From Clostridia bacterium UC5.1-2E3 (GTDB lineage: Bacteria; Bacillota; Clostridia; Lachnospirales; Lachnospiraceae): DNA of 64,000 nt. The position numbers and the translations under genes are program-made. This document shows positions 43,285-52,492 of the stretch, piece after piece (the stretch's first letter is position 1; each line of letters begins with the position of its first letter). Below the pieces are notes generated by a model that searched no databases, had not been told where the DNA came from, and was given only the letters and a program-made list of their open reading frames with translations. Location of the stretch: contig BBZO01000002.1 of the NCBI GenBank assembly GCA_001304875.1, positions 1 through 64,000 of the forward strand, in the 5' to 3' direction.

Positions 43285-44777
43285 GTGGATATTAGTTCAA
43301 GAGAGTTAGAGATGATCGTCAAGCAGGTGGTCGCCGGCCTCCAGGGCGGCGCGGTTTCCCAGGCGGGAAGCGCCTCCCAGCCGGTGAAGAGCCCGGGACT
43401 CTCTGAGGTGGTGTACGGCGGCGCGGCAGCGGCGGCTCCGGTCAGATCCGGAGAGTACGGCGTATTTGACCGTGTGGAGGACGCCATCGAGGCAGCCTAC
43501 AGGGCGCAGAGAGACTACGTGACGAATTATAAGATACATGACAGACAGCGGATCATCGAGGCCATCCGCAGGACGGCGAGGGAAAATGTGGAGACCCTGT
43601 GCCGGATGATTGTGGAGGAGACGAAGATGGGCCGCTACGAGGACAAGCTGGAGAAGCATCTGGCTGTCATCAATAAGACCCCCGGTCCGGAGTGCCTGAC
43701 CACAGAGGCACAGTCGGGAGATTCCGGTCTGATGATCGAGGAGTACGCGCCCTTCGGCGTCATCGCCTCCATCACCCCGACCACCAACCCGACGGAGACC
43801 ATTATAAACAACACCATCAGCATGATTGCGGGCGGCAATTCCGTGGTGTTCAACGTACATCCGAAGGCCAAACATGTCTCCGCATACTGCTTACAGCTGT
43901 TAAACAAGGCCATTGTGGACGCGGGAGGCCCCGCGAACCTCATCACGATGGCGAAGGAGCCCACCATGGAGAACGTGGACAAGCTGGCGGCCAGCCCCAG
44001 GATCCGTCTGATGGCCGGAACCGGCGGCATGGGCATGGTGAACGCGCTTCTGCGCTCCGGAAAGAAGACCATCGGAGCCGGCGCCGGAAACCCGCCTGTC
44101 ATCGTGGACGAGACTGCCGACGTGAAGCTGGCGGCCCGTGAGATCTACAAGGCGCGTCCTTCGACAACAATATTCTCTGCTTTGCGGAGAAGGAAGTATT
44201 TGTCGTGAACGACGTGGCCGACGGATTCATCCACAATATGATAAGCGAGGGCGCCTATAAGCTGGAGGGAAACCAGGTAAGCCAGCTTTTAAACACGGTG
44301 TTTAAGAGAGATGCAAAAGGCGGTTACGACGTAAATAAGGACTGGGTGGGCAAGGACGCCCACTTGATGCTGGAGGCCATGGGAATCCGGGATCATCACA
44401 ATACCAGGCTGATCATCTGCGAGGTTCCTGCGGATCACCCGTTCGTGACCGTGGAGCAGCTGATGCCGGTGCTCCCCATCGTCCGCTGTCAGAGCTTCGA
44501 CGAGGCCGTGGAGCTGGCCGTGGAGGCGGAGCACGGAAACCGCCACACCGCATCCATCTTCTCCAAGGATGTGGATCACATGACCCGGTTCGCCCGGGTG
44601 ATCGAGACCACGATCTACGTGAAGAACAGCGCGACGCTGGCGGGCGTGGGAATCGGCGGCGAGGGACACACGACCATGACGATCGCAGGCCCCACCGGCG
44701 AGGGAATCACCTGTGCGAAGAGCTTCACCAGACGCAGACGCTGCATGCTGGCTGAAGGCGGATTGAGAATTATTTAA
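43285..44777 (+). CDS. BMC CoA-acylating aldehyde dehydrogenase, PduP/EutE type (frameshifted)
   Basis: Converts an aldehyde, CoA and NAD+ to acyl-CoA inside the shell. The N-terminus MDISSRELEMIVKQVVAGLQ is an encapsulation helix followed by an Ala/Gly/Ser linker. The core shows APFGVIASITPTTNPTETI, GAGAGNPPVIVDETAD and, after repair, KGASFDNNILCFAEKE with the catalytic Cys. C-terminus: GVGIGGEGHTTMTIAGPTGEG. The break near 44153 is GGG to GG. Repaired length of about 498 residues equals PduP. No substrate preference can be read. Confidence 0.94.
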
Positions 44778-44796
44778 TTACAGGAGGTAATAGAAA

Positions 44797-45080
44797 ATGG
44801 CAGCAATAGGCTTTATTGAGACAAAGGGATTAGTTGGAAATATTGAGGCGACCGATGCGATGCTTAAGGCCGCCGACGTGGAGTTCGTGGGTTCCGATAC
44901 CATCGGTGCAGGACTGGTGACCGTAGTTGTGACCGGAGAGGTCGGCGCAGTGAAGGCCGCCACCGAGGCCGGCGCAGAGGCCGCCGCGAAGGTGGGAGAG
45001 CTGGTATGCGTGCACGTGATTGCAAGACCTCACAGCGATCTGCCAGGATCCTTCCGAAAAAGGGTCCGGCAGTAAAGTAA
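44797..45080 (+). CDS. BMC-H shell protein 1 (frameshifted at the end)
   Basis: Hexamer-forming shell protein, one Pfam BMC domain. [57 protein letters not shown] and VHVIARPH are classic EutM/PduA motifs; the pore loop is near GSDTIGAG. GG to G near 45042 changes the tail; repair gives ARPHSDLARILPKKGPAVK and about 94 residues. Confidence 0.95.
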
Positions 45081-45114
45081 GAGACTTTATCCATCTGAAA
45101 GGAGAGAATGAAAA

Positions 45115-45416
45115 ATGGCAGTAGAGAAGATCGAAGGTGCAAAATTACAGGCATTGGGAATGATAGAGACATACGGCTGACCGCCAGCATGGAGGCCGCT
45201 GACGCGATGCTTAAAGCCGCCGACGTGGAGCTGGTGGGCTGCGAGAAGATCGGTGCAGGCCTTGTGACCGTCATGGTACAGGGCGATGTCGGCGCGGTGA
45301 AGGCGGCGACGGAGGCAGGCGTCGAGGCAGCGTCCCGCATCGGCGAGTGCGTATCCGTACACGTGATTCCGAGACCCCACGGAAGTGTCGGTCTGGTTCT
45401 TCCGACCCTTAAATAA
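45115..45416 (+). CDS. BMC-H shell protein 2 with N-terminal extension (frameshifted)
   Basis: A second single-domain shell protein, closely related to its neighbour: [51 protein letters not shown]. It has about 14 extra N-terminal residues ([14 protein letters not shown]). The pore region differs (GCEKIGAG instead of GSDTIGAG), adding a Cys and charge near the pore. Break near 45178 (CC to C). Repaired length is about 100 residues. The pair likely arose by tandem duplication. Confidence 0.94.
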
Positions 45417-45421
45417 AATCC

Positions 45422-46080
45422 ATGATTTATCATAACGTTTCACAGGAACAGATCGTTACACTGGTACTGGAAGCCGTAAAAAAGGTGCTGGCGAAGCCGG
45501 AGACCATCCCCACGGGGATCTCCGTCCGCCACATCCATCTGGAGAGACGCCATGTGGAGGCCCTGTTCGGGCCGGGCTATCAGCTCACATTCAGAAAGGC
45601 ATTAAGCCAGCCGGGGCAGTTTGCCGTCGAGGAGACGCTGGATATCATCGGCCGAAGGGAACCATCAAAAACGTGCGCATTCTGGGCCCGGAGCGCCCGG
45701 ACACACAGATTGAGGTGGCTTACTCCGACGCGAGAAAGCTGGGGGTAAAGGCTCCGGTGCGGGCGTCGGGCGACATCGAGGGTACGCCCGGCATCTGCCT
45801 GTCCGGCCCCGCCGGCATCGTAAACGTGGAGAAAGGCGTCATCATCGCAGACCGCCACATCCACATGACGCCGGAGGACGCGGCGCGCTTCGGGGTAAGC
45901 GACGGGGAGCTGGTGGCTGTGAAGATCGAGGGCGTAAAGTCGGGGATTATGGAAAACGTAATCATCCGCGTCAGCGACAGATACCGTCTGGATTTCCACA
46001 TCGACACAGATGACGGCAACGCGTTTATGATGAGCCAGGGCCAGGAAGTAACGCTTATAAAGAAGCAGGACGGACAGTAA
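45422..46080 (+). CDS. pduL: PduL-type phosphotransacylase (frameshifted)
   Basis: Converts acyl-CoA and phosphate to acyl-phosphate, freeing CoA within the compartment. Zinc-binding motifs ISVRHIHLERR and IADRHIHMTPED are intact. The N-terminal helix NVSQEQIVTLVLEAVKKVLA is a typical PduL encapsulation peptide. Break near 45654 (CCC to CC). Repaired length is about 220 residues. It begins five bases after shell protein 2. Confidence 0.95.
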
Positions 46081-46093
46081 AGGAGTAAGAGAG

Positions 46094-46354
46094 ATGATTC
46101 TTGGTACTGTGGTAGGAACCGTGGTTTCCACAAGAAAAATGCAGAATCTGGTGGGATACAAACTGCTTCTGGTGGAGCCGTATTACGGTGACAAAAAAGA
46201 TATACTCGTGGCCGGTGACACCATCGGCGCCGGCATCGGCGAGATGGTTCTGGTCACGACGGACGAGACAACACAGCATGCCGTGGACCGGCCGGCTCCC
46301 ATCGACGCCTTCATCGTGGGCATCGTGGATTCCGAGCCGATCATGGGCAAGTAA
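46094..46354 (+). CDS. BMC-P vertex protein, EutN/CcmL family
   Basis: An intact 86-residue pentamer-forming shell protein. MILGTVVGTVVSTRKMQNLVG, KLLLVEPY, VAGDTIGAGIGEMVLVT and PIDAFIVGIVDS are the EutN/CcmL motifs. It caps the polyhedron vertices; with only two BMC-H types in the locus, it completes a minimal shell. Confidence 0.96.
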   Translation: MILGTVVGTVVSTRKMQNLVGYKLLLVEPYYGDKKDILVAGDTIGAGIGEMVLVTTDETTQHAVDRPAPIDAFIVGIVDSEPIMGK

Positions 46355-46376
46355 CGAAAATGTGAGGATTTGAGAC

Positions 46377-47606
46377 ATGAGAATAGTTATTATCGGCAGT
46401 GCGGCCGCCGGGGTTCCGGCGGCGTCAAGAATTGCCCATGGCGACAGAAATGCGCAGATCACCGTGTACGAGAAAAGCCCGTTTTTCTCCTGCGGCTCCT
46501 GCGGACTTCCTCACTATCTGGGCAACCCGAAAAGCGACCTCGCTGCCGCCATCAACCGGAAATCTGAGGAGCTCAAGCGGGAGGGCGTGGACGCCAGGCT
46601 CTGCCATGAGGTCGTGGACATCGATCCCGTGAGAAAACAGCTCACGGTCTGTGACGGACAGACGGGGCAGACCTTTGTGGACAGCTACGACAAGCTGGTG
46701 GTGGCCACAGGCTCCCGCAACATCATCCCGCAGGTTCCCGGTTCTGACAAAATGGGCGTGCACGTGCTTAAATCGGTGGGCGATCTCATTTTCCTTAAGG
46801 AATTTACAAAGACGCCGTTCGTGCACAACATCGCTGTTCTGGGCGGAAATTTTGCCGGCCTGGAGATTGCCAAGGCGTTTATGAAGCTGGGGCGCTCCGT
46901 GCGGATCATCGAGAAAGAGCAGAAGCTTCTCCCCGCCTTTGACCGGGAGGTTTCCGACCGGATCGAAAAGGAGCTGGAGGCAAGGGGAGTGACCCTGTGC
47001 CTGGGTGAGACGGTGCGCGGGTTTACCGGCCGCACCTACATCGAGAAGGTGCAGACAAACCGGGGGAATTATGACTGCGACCTGGCGGTGGCGGCCATCG
47101 GCGTGAAGCCAAACACGGAGCTTCTGGCGCGCATCGGCGCGGCGTTAGATGAGACCGGGGCCGTGATCATCGACGGCGGGCTGCAGACCTCCGTGAAGGA
47201 TGTCTACGCCGTGGGCGACTGTGCGAGAATGAGAGAGCAGGGGCTCAGGAGCTCCTCCTTAAAGATGGACGATCTGGAGATTGCCCGCACCGGCCTCACG
47301 GAGACGGAGGCGAAGCAGCGGGGGATCAGAGTGAAATCGGCCATGGCGTCCGCCTACGACCGGCCGGGCATCTGCCCGGATCCGAATCTGGTGACAGTTA
47401 AGCTGGTGTATGACGCTTCCAGCCGCCGGATTCTGGGCGCGCAGGCCTGGGGCCGCAAGCATGTGACCGACCGGATCAACGCCATCGCGGTGGCAATCCA
47501 CGCGGGGATGACGCCGGAGCAGCTGGGCCAGGTGGATTTCGTCTATTCCTCCTCCGTTTCCTCCATCTGGGATCCGATCCAGGTGGTCTGCAACGAAGCC
47601 CTGTAG
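46377..47606 (+). CDS. CoA-disulfide reductase/NADH oxidase-like flavoprotein
   Basis: An intact 409-residue pyridine-nucleotide flavoprotein. FAD loop IIGSAAAGVPAASRI, redox Cys segment FFSCGSCGLPHYLG, NAD(P)H loop VLGGNFAGLEIAKAFM, second FAD motif DVYAVGDCARM and a dimerisation domain ending SSSVSSIWDPIQVV. The single active Cys of NADH oxidases/CoA-disulfide reductases lies here in SCGSCG, giving a Cys pair. It may recycle NADH with O2 or keep CoA thiols reduced. No encapsulation helix is visible. Confidence 0.85.
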   Translation: MRIVIIGSAAAGVPAASRIAHGDRNAQITVYEKSPFFSCGSCGLPHYLGNPKSDLAAAINRKSEELKREGVDARLCHEVVDIDPVRKQLTVCDGQTGQTFVDSYDKLVVATGSRNIIPQVPGSDKMGVHVLKSVGDLIFLKEFTKTPFVHNIAVLGGNFAGLEIAKAFMKLGRSVRIIEKEQKLLPAFDREVSDRIEKELEARGVTLCLGETVRGFTGRTYIEKVQTNRGNYDCDLAVAAIGVKPNTELLARIGAALDETGAVIIDGGLQTSVKDVYAVGDCARMREQGLRSSSLKMDDLEIARTGLTETEAKQRGIRVKSAMASAYDRPGICPDPNLVTVKLVYDASSRRILGAQAWGRKHVTDRINAIAVAIHAGMTPEQLGQVDFVYSSSVSSIWDPIQVVCNEAL

Positions 47607-47618
47607 GGAGGCGTGCAT

Positions 47619-48790
47619 ATGGGAGCAGAGAGAATTAATGCGGTAAAGACCAGTTTCTTCGGGAAGGGAGCCTTAAGTCTTCTCCCGGCAGAGCTTAAAA
47701 AAATGGGCATCCGCCGCGGGCTGATCGTGACGGACCGGTTTTTATACGAGACAGGAGCGGCGGACCGGGTGGGGCGCGCGCTTCTGGATGCGGGCGTGGA
47801 GTACGCCATCTATTACCAGGTGAAGCCCAATCCGACCATCGACGTGGTCAACGAGTGCATCGACGCGGCCAGAGGGCTGGGCGTGGACGTTCTGGTGGCT
47901 GTGGGCGGAGGCTCCGCCATCGACACGGCCAAGGCGGTCAGCATCGTGGTGGCCAACGGCGGGAGCGTGGAGGACTATGAGGGAGTGAATAAATCCTCCC
48001 GCGCGGGCATTCCCATCGTGGCGGTGAATACCACGGCGGGAACCGGCTCGGAGGTGACCTCCTTTTACATCGTCACCGACCCGGAGAAGCATTCCAAGAT
48101 GGCCATGGTGGACGCCAACTGCATGGTCAGCATTGCCGTCAACGACATCGATTTCATGATGAGCATGCCGCCGAAGCTGACGGCGGCCACCGGGATGGAC
48201 GCGCTGACCCACGCCATCGAGGCGGTGCTGGCGAAGGGGGCGACGCCTCTGACGGATAAGGACGCCTGCTGGGCCATCGAGGTGATTGCACAGAATCTCC
48301 CGCGGGCCGTGGCAGACGGCAGCTGCGAGGAGGCCAGGACCATGATGGCCTATGCGGAGAATGTGGCGGGGATGGCATTTTCAAATGCCGGGCTGGGATG
48401 GTTCACGCCATGGCCCACGCCCTGGGCGGTCACTATAACCTTCCCCACGGCGTCTGCAACGCGGTGCTCCTCCCCTATGTGCTGGAGTTCAACGGGCGGT
48501 CGGCCGAGGTGCGCCGGCGCTTTGTGAAGATCGCCAGGGCGCTTCACCTGCCGGAGAGCGTGTGCGGATGCGAGCAGGCGTCTTTTAAGGCCTCCGTTGA
48601 GGTCATCCGGCAGATTTCAAAGCTGGTGGGGATTCCGGGAACCCTTGGGGAGCTTGAAACGGTGGATCCCGCGGATTTCGAGGCGCTCGCGAGGCTGGCG
48701 GTGAAGGACACCTGCATGGGCGACAACCAGATCACGGCGACGGTACCGGAGGTTATGGAGGTCTATGCAAGGGCATACCGGGGGAATTAA
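47619..48790 (+). CDS. Iron-containing alcohol dehydrogenase (frameshifted)
   Basis: Group III alcohol dehydrogenase that reduces aldehyde to alcohol and regenerates NAD+ for the aldehyde dehydrogenase. Motifs: VAVGGGSAIDTAKAVSI, NTTAGTGSEVTSFYIV, TGMDALTHAIEAVL and, after repair, GMVHAMAHALGGHYNLPHGVCNAVLL with the iron-binding His residues. The break near 48402 is GGGG to GGG. ATG 47619 fits the GGGAGG site. Repaired length is about 391 residues. It is the last gene before a terminator, closing the operon. Confidence 0.94.
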
Positions 48791-48808
48791 GAAGTGTGAG
48801 AACAGAAG

Positions 48809-48866
48809 ACAGACGGCGTGCGCCGGAGCCAGAGAGGGCTGCGGGCGTGTGCGGTCTGTTTTTTGT
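48809..48866 (+). terminator. Terminator closing the BMC operon
   Basis: ACAGAC/GTCTGT outer stem with GC-rich inner stems, followed by T6. Confidence 0.75.
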
Positions 48867-48963
48867 TCCCTGTTTATTGGCGGGTGATGTCCGTGCCGGC
48901 GGGGGAGCGCGTCCGGTGCACACATTTTTAAGGTATTGATGTGTCCCTGGGGAATGTGCCCCG

Positions 48964-49008
48964 GCGCAGAGATTTCATGTGGCGCGCGCAGAGATTTTCA
49001 TGTATAAT
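48964..49008 (+). promoter_or_regulatory. Promoter of the MATE gene with a 22-bp-period direct repeat
   Basis: GCGCAGAGATTTCATGT at 48964 and GCGCAGAGATTTTCATGT at 48986 are direct repeats 22 bp apart (two helical turns). The second runs into a TATAAT box at 49003-49008. An operator for a regulator of the exporter is likely. Confidence 0.6.
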
Positions 49009-49050
49009 CGGATTGGAATAAATTCAGAATGAAAACGAAGGGGATGTACC

Positions 49051-50382
49051 ATGGAAAATAATATGACGCAGGGAAAGGAATGGAAGGCCATCCTTCTGTT
49101 TTCCCTCCCGGTGGCAGGCTCTTACCTGCTTCAGATCCTTTACAATATATCGGACAGCATCATTGTCGGGAATTTTGTGGGGCCGGACGCTGGGGGCCGT
49201 GGGGCTCACCAGCGCCATGACCTGGCTGCTGGTCAATTTCTGCGTGGGGCTGGGAAACGGAACCAACATCGTCATCTCCCAGTATTTCGGCGCGGGCCGG
49301 AAGAAGAGCATCGAGAAGGCCATCGGCGGCGCGTACGCCGTCGCGGCGGCGACGGCCCTGGTGCTGACGATCATCTGTTTCCTGGCGGCGGGGCCGGTGA
49401 TCGAGGCTTTCTGCAGACGCCGCCGGAGATGAGCGGGGAGAGCAGGAGCTATTACTGTATCTATAGCACGGGTCTGATTTTTCAGTTCATATATAACGTG
49501 ACCTATGGAATTTTGCGGGCCCACGGGGATTCCAAGGGCGGACTGATTTTCCTGTTCCTGTCGTCGGTGATGAATGTGTTCCTCGACCTTCTGCTGGTGG
49601 CGGTGATTCCCCTCGGCGTGGCGGGGGCAGCGGTGGCCACGGTGGCCTCCCAGGCGGTCTCCGCGGGGGCCAGCCTTCTGTATCTCAGAAAGTATTTCCC
49701 GCACCTCTGGCCGCGGTCTGATTTCTTTAAAAACTGCTGGAAGGAGGCGGCGCAGGTGGTGCGCTTAAGCGTCCCGCTCATTATCCAGAGCAGTATCACG
49801 GCGGGCGGATTTGTGGTGCTCCAGCGCCTGGTGAACAGCTTCGGGCCGGCCAGCATCCAGGGATATGCGGCCATGCAGAAGGTGGAGCAGATCGCCTACA
49901 TTCCGGCCAATGCGTTCAACATGGCCATGGGAAGCTTTGTGGGACAGAATATCGGCGCCCGCATGCTGGATCGTGTGGAGCGGGGCTTTAATGCCACCAT
50001 GAAGATGGGCGGCGTCAGCACCATCGTGCTGGCGGCGATTGTCATCGCGTTTGCGACGCCGGTGCTGCAGATGTTCAACATCTCGGGCGACGCGCTGATC
50101 CGCGGGCGGGAGCACCTCTACATACTGATGGTGTGCTCGATTTTCAACTGTATTTCCAGCGTGTCCTCGGGACTTCTGCAGGGGGCCGGGGGATGTGAAG
50201 CCCCGGCGGTGGCCGGGTTCGTGAATCTTCTGGTGCGCGTGGGATCGGCGTATCTCATGGCCGGGACCTTCGTGGATTTCAGATGTATCTATGTGAGCAT
50301 TCCGTTTTCCTGGGGCGCGATGTGCGCGATTAACTATTTCAGGTACCGGAGCGGGAAGTGGAAGAGGTATAATATTGTCTGA
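49051..50382 (+). CDS. MATE family efflux transporter (frameshifted)
   Basis: Multidrug/cation antiporter with 12 membrane helices: LPVAGSYLLQILYNISDSIIVGNFVGPDA, then TNIVISQYFGAGRKKSIEKA, and in the second half PLIIQSSITAGGFVVLQRLVN and AMGSFVGQNIGARMLDRVE. Breaks near 49190 (two bases lost) and 49416 (T4 to T3). Repaired length is about 445 residues. Substrates unknown. Confidence 0.92.
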   Translation: MENNMTQGKEWKAILLFSLPVAGSYLLQILYNISDSIIVGNFVGPDAGGRGAHQRHDLAAGQFLRGAGKRNQHRHLPVFRRGPEEEHREGHRRRVRRRGGDGPGADDHLFPGGGAGDRGFLQTPPEMSGESRSYYCIYSTGLIFQFIYNVTYGILRAHGDSKGGLIFLFLSSVMNVFLDLLLVAVIPLGVAGAAVATVASQAVSAGASLLYLRKYFPHLWPRSDFFKNCWKEAAQVVRLSVPLIIQSSITAGGFVVLQRLVNSFGPASIQGYAAMQKVEQIAYIPANAFNMAMGSFVGQNIGARMLDRVERGFNATMKMGGVSTIVLAAIVIAFATPVLQMFNISGDALIRGREHLYILMVCSIFNCISSVSSGLLQGAGGCEAPAVAGFVNLLVRVGSAYLMAGTFVDFRCIYVSIPFSWGAMCAINYFRYRSGKWKRYNIV

Positions 50383-50430
50383 TTGGAAACAGGAAGAGGA
50401 AAAGGGAGTGGAAGAGAGGGAGCGGAAACG

Positions 50431-50480
50431 AACAAAGGGAGTGCCGTCACAGGGCAGGCGGCGCTCTCTCTTTGTTTTTG
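50431..50480 (+). terminator. Terminator after the MATE gene
   Basis: ACAAAG..GAGTGCCG pairs with CGGCGCTC..CTTTGT around a 12-base loop, then TTTTTG. Confidence 0.75.
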
Positions 50481-50512
50481 TATCCAGGCTTTTTTGCATT
50501 TTGTTTTTTCAG

Positions 50513-50709
50513 TTGACGTGGGACGGGAATATGCTATAATTGAGTCATCCTCTTATGCGCAGAGGAATGTATTTTATATTCGGGCGGCGTTCGACCGCCG
50601 GAGTTCTTTCGGGGAATCCCCCGGCGTATCCAGTTTTATCTAATCTTTTGACAGACTTCTGTCTTGAAACGGAAGGTGCTGCGGTCTATAATGGAAGGAG
50701 AAATGTTTA
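50513..50709 (+). promoter_or_regulatory. Promoter and long structured leader of the Rpn-type gene
   Basis: TTGACG (50513-50518), 16-base spacer, TATAAT (50535-50540). The next 160 bases hold three hairpins: CCTCT/AGAGG, GGCGG/CCGCC and a CCGG..CCGG stem around 50600-50630. A second TTGAAA-17-TATAAT pair (50664-50692) abuts the ribosome site, which would leave almost no leader. I recognise no known riboswitch; a small RNA or cis-regulatory leader is possible. Confidence 0.45.
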
Positions 50710-51584
50710 TTGAAGACACCCGTAAAACAGAAGCAATTAAATGAGCTGACTTTGCTGGACCGTTTTCTTTTCGCCAGCGTCATGGAGGATGACCGGTCGC
50801 TGGAGCTGGTGCTGTCTATCATCATGAGTGAGGAGATAACGCTTCGCCAGCCGAGCCAGGTGGAGAAGGAGTTCCGCACGATGCCCTGGCTGCGTTCCAT
50901 CCGGCTGGATGTCTACAATGTGGACGATAAGAACCGGATTTATGATGCGGAGGTGCAGGAGAAAAACACGGGGAACCTGGCGAAGCGGAGCCGCTTTTAC
51001 CAGGCGTTAATCGACAGCACGCTGCTGGCCCCGGGGCGGGACGTGAGCTTTCACCATCTGCCGGAATCGTATCTGATTATGATTACACCCTTTGACCTGT
51101 GGGGGTATGGAAAATACCGGTACACGTTCCGGATGCGGTGCGAGGAACAGCCGGATTTGTATCTGGAAGACGGCATCGGCCGATTTTCCTGAACACCCGC
51201 GGGACAAATGACGGCGAGGTAAATCCAGAGCTGGCGGAGCTTCTGCACTATATGGAGAACAGCACAGACGAGACGGCTGAAATGTGCAGGAGCGAAAAGG
51301 TGCGCGAGCTGCACCGCAGGGTCAGCGAAGTCAAGGCCAGTGAAGAGTTTGGAGTGAAGTATATGCAGGCGTGGGAAGAGAAGATCTATGAGAGAATGGA
51401 AGGGAAAGAAGAAGGGCTGGCGGAAGGGATGGAGAAAGGCATGGAAAAAGGTCGTGAACTTGGCGAGAAGAGAGTTTCCGCTCTCACCCAGTGTCTGCTG
51501 AAGGCAAAACGCTATGACGATCTGGAGCGGGCGGCTGCTGATGGGGAGTATCGCGAGAGGTTGTGTCGGGAGTATGGGCTCTGA
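50710..51584 (+). CDS. Rpn/PD-(D/E)XK nuclease family protein (frameshifted)
   Basis: A PD-(D/E)XK nuclease of the Rpn (recombination-promoting nuclease, YhgA-like) family. LLDRFLFASVMEDDRSLELVLSIIM opens it; the catalytic strands appear as RLDVYNVDDKNRIYDAEVQ. The last 60 residues form a charged helix with EGMEKGMEKGRELGEK repeats, common in this family. The start is probably TTG 50710. T5 to T4 near 51187 breaks the frame. About 291 residues. Despite the frequent database label, no terminal repeats mark it as a transposase. Confidence 0.82.
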
Positions 51585-51626
51585 TTGATTACTTGAAATT
51601 TATCAATGTGTATGGCCAGCTGAAAA

Positions 51627-51660
51627 AGGGAGAGGCATCTATTCCAGATACCTCTCCCTA
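51627..51660. terminator. Bidirectional terminator overlapping the phosphatase stop
   Basis: 14-bp stem with one G-U pair, AGGGAGAGGCATCT/AGATACCTCTCCCT, and a 5-base loop, with T-rich tracts on both exits. The last codons and stop of the minus-strand phosphatase lie within the stem. Confidence 0.85.
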
Positions 51661-52447
51661 ATCTTTTCCTGCTCCTCCGCACCAAACCCGGCCGCCTCAC
51701 ACAGGTAGTTTTCCACCGAGCCATATTTCATTTCCATAGCGTGGAAGGCGCTGGCCAGGTAGCTGGCCTTCACGCCGTTGATGAGCTCCAGGTTCCGGAG
51801 AATCTTTCATCCGATGTCTGTTCCCTGGCCACGGCCACCATGCGGGCGGTCTCGCCGGCCAGGAATATGCCGGACGCCGCGAAATCCTCCAGAATCAGCT
51901 CTCTGGGAACACCCAGGACGGAGAGAAGAAGCGCGGTCCCCAGTCCCACGCGGTCCTTGCCGGCGCTGCAGTGCCACAGCACAGACCCGTTATTGTCTTC
52001 ATCCAGAAGAAGCGACAGGAACGCCCCGTAATGGGCTGCCGCGTCCGCGGAGACGGCCAGGCTTTCGTAGAGCGTCTCCATGTACTCCGCCGCGTGATCG
52101 CCCAGCTCCGTCGCGTGGTTGATCAGGCTGGCATAGGGGCGCGGATCCTTTCCGAAGGTCTCCCGCGTGATGCCCGTCTGTGCCTCATTGAGGATCGGGT
52201 TGTGTATATTTATGACGCCGGGAATCTCCGGATCCGGCCGCTGGAGCCGCTCGGTTTCCGTGCGGAAATCAATGACCCGCCGCAGGCCGTACTCTGTGAC
52301 AAGCACATCCAGATCCCCAGGCGTGGCCTTGATGAGCGCGCCGCTCCGGATCAGTCTCTTTTTCTTTATTTTCCTCCCGCCGTCGGCCGGATAGCCGCCC
52401 AGATCCCGGGTGTTGGGGAGTCCCTCCAGTGCAATTCTGACTGCCAT
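51639..52447 (-). CDS. Protein tyrosine/serine phosphatase, IphP-like (frameshifted)
   Basis: Dual-specificity-type phosphatase. GLPNTRDLGGYPADGG and RRVIDFRTETE are family motifs, and the P-loop VLWHCSAGKDRVGLGTALLL carries the catalytic CxxxxxR. A TTT to TT loss near 51807 scrambles the tail; repair gives FLRNLELINGVKASYLASAF and the stop at 51639. ATG 52447 is chosen over an upstream ATG by family alignment. About 269 residues. It may act on proteins or phospho-metabolites. Confidence 0.9.
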
Positions 52448-52492
52448 CGTCTGTATTCTCCGTTTCCTTTCATTATGCCGCATAAAATCATC

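Noticed and set aside
50710..51584. Transposase or insertion sequence
   Set aside because: The protein fits the Rpn nuclease family, but no terminal inverted repeats, target duplications or DDE motif were seen.
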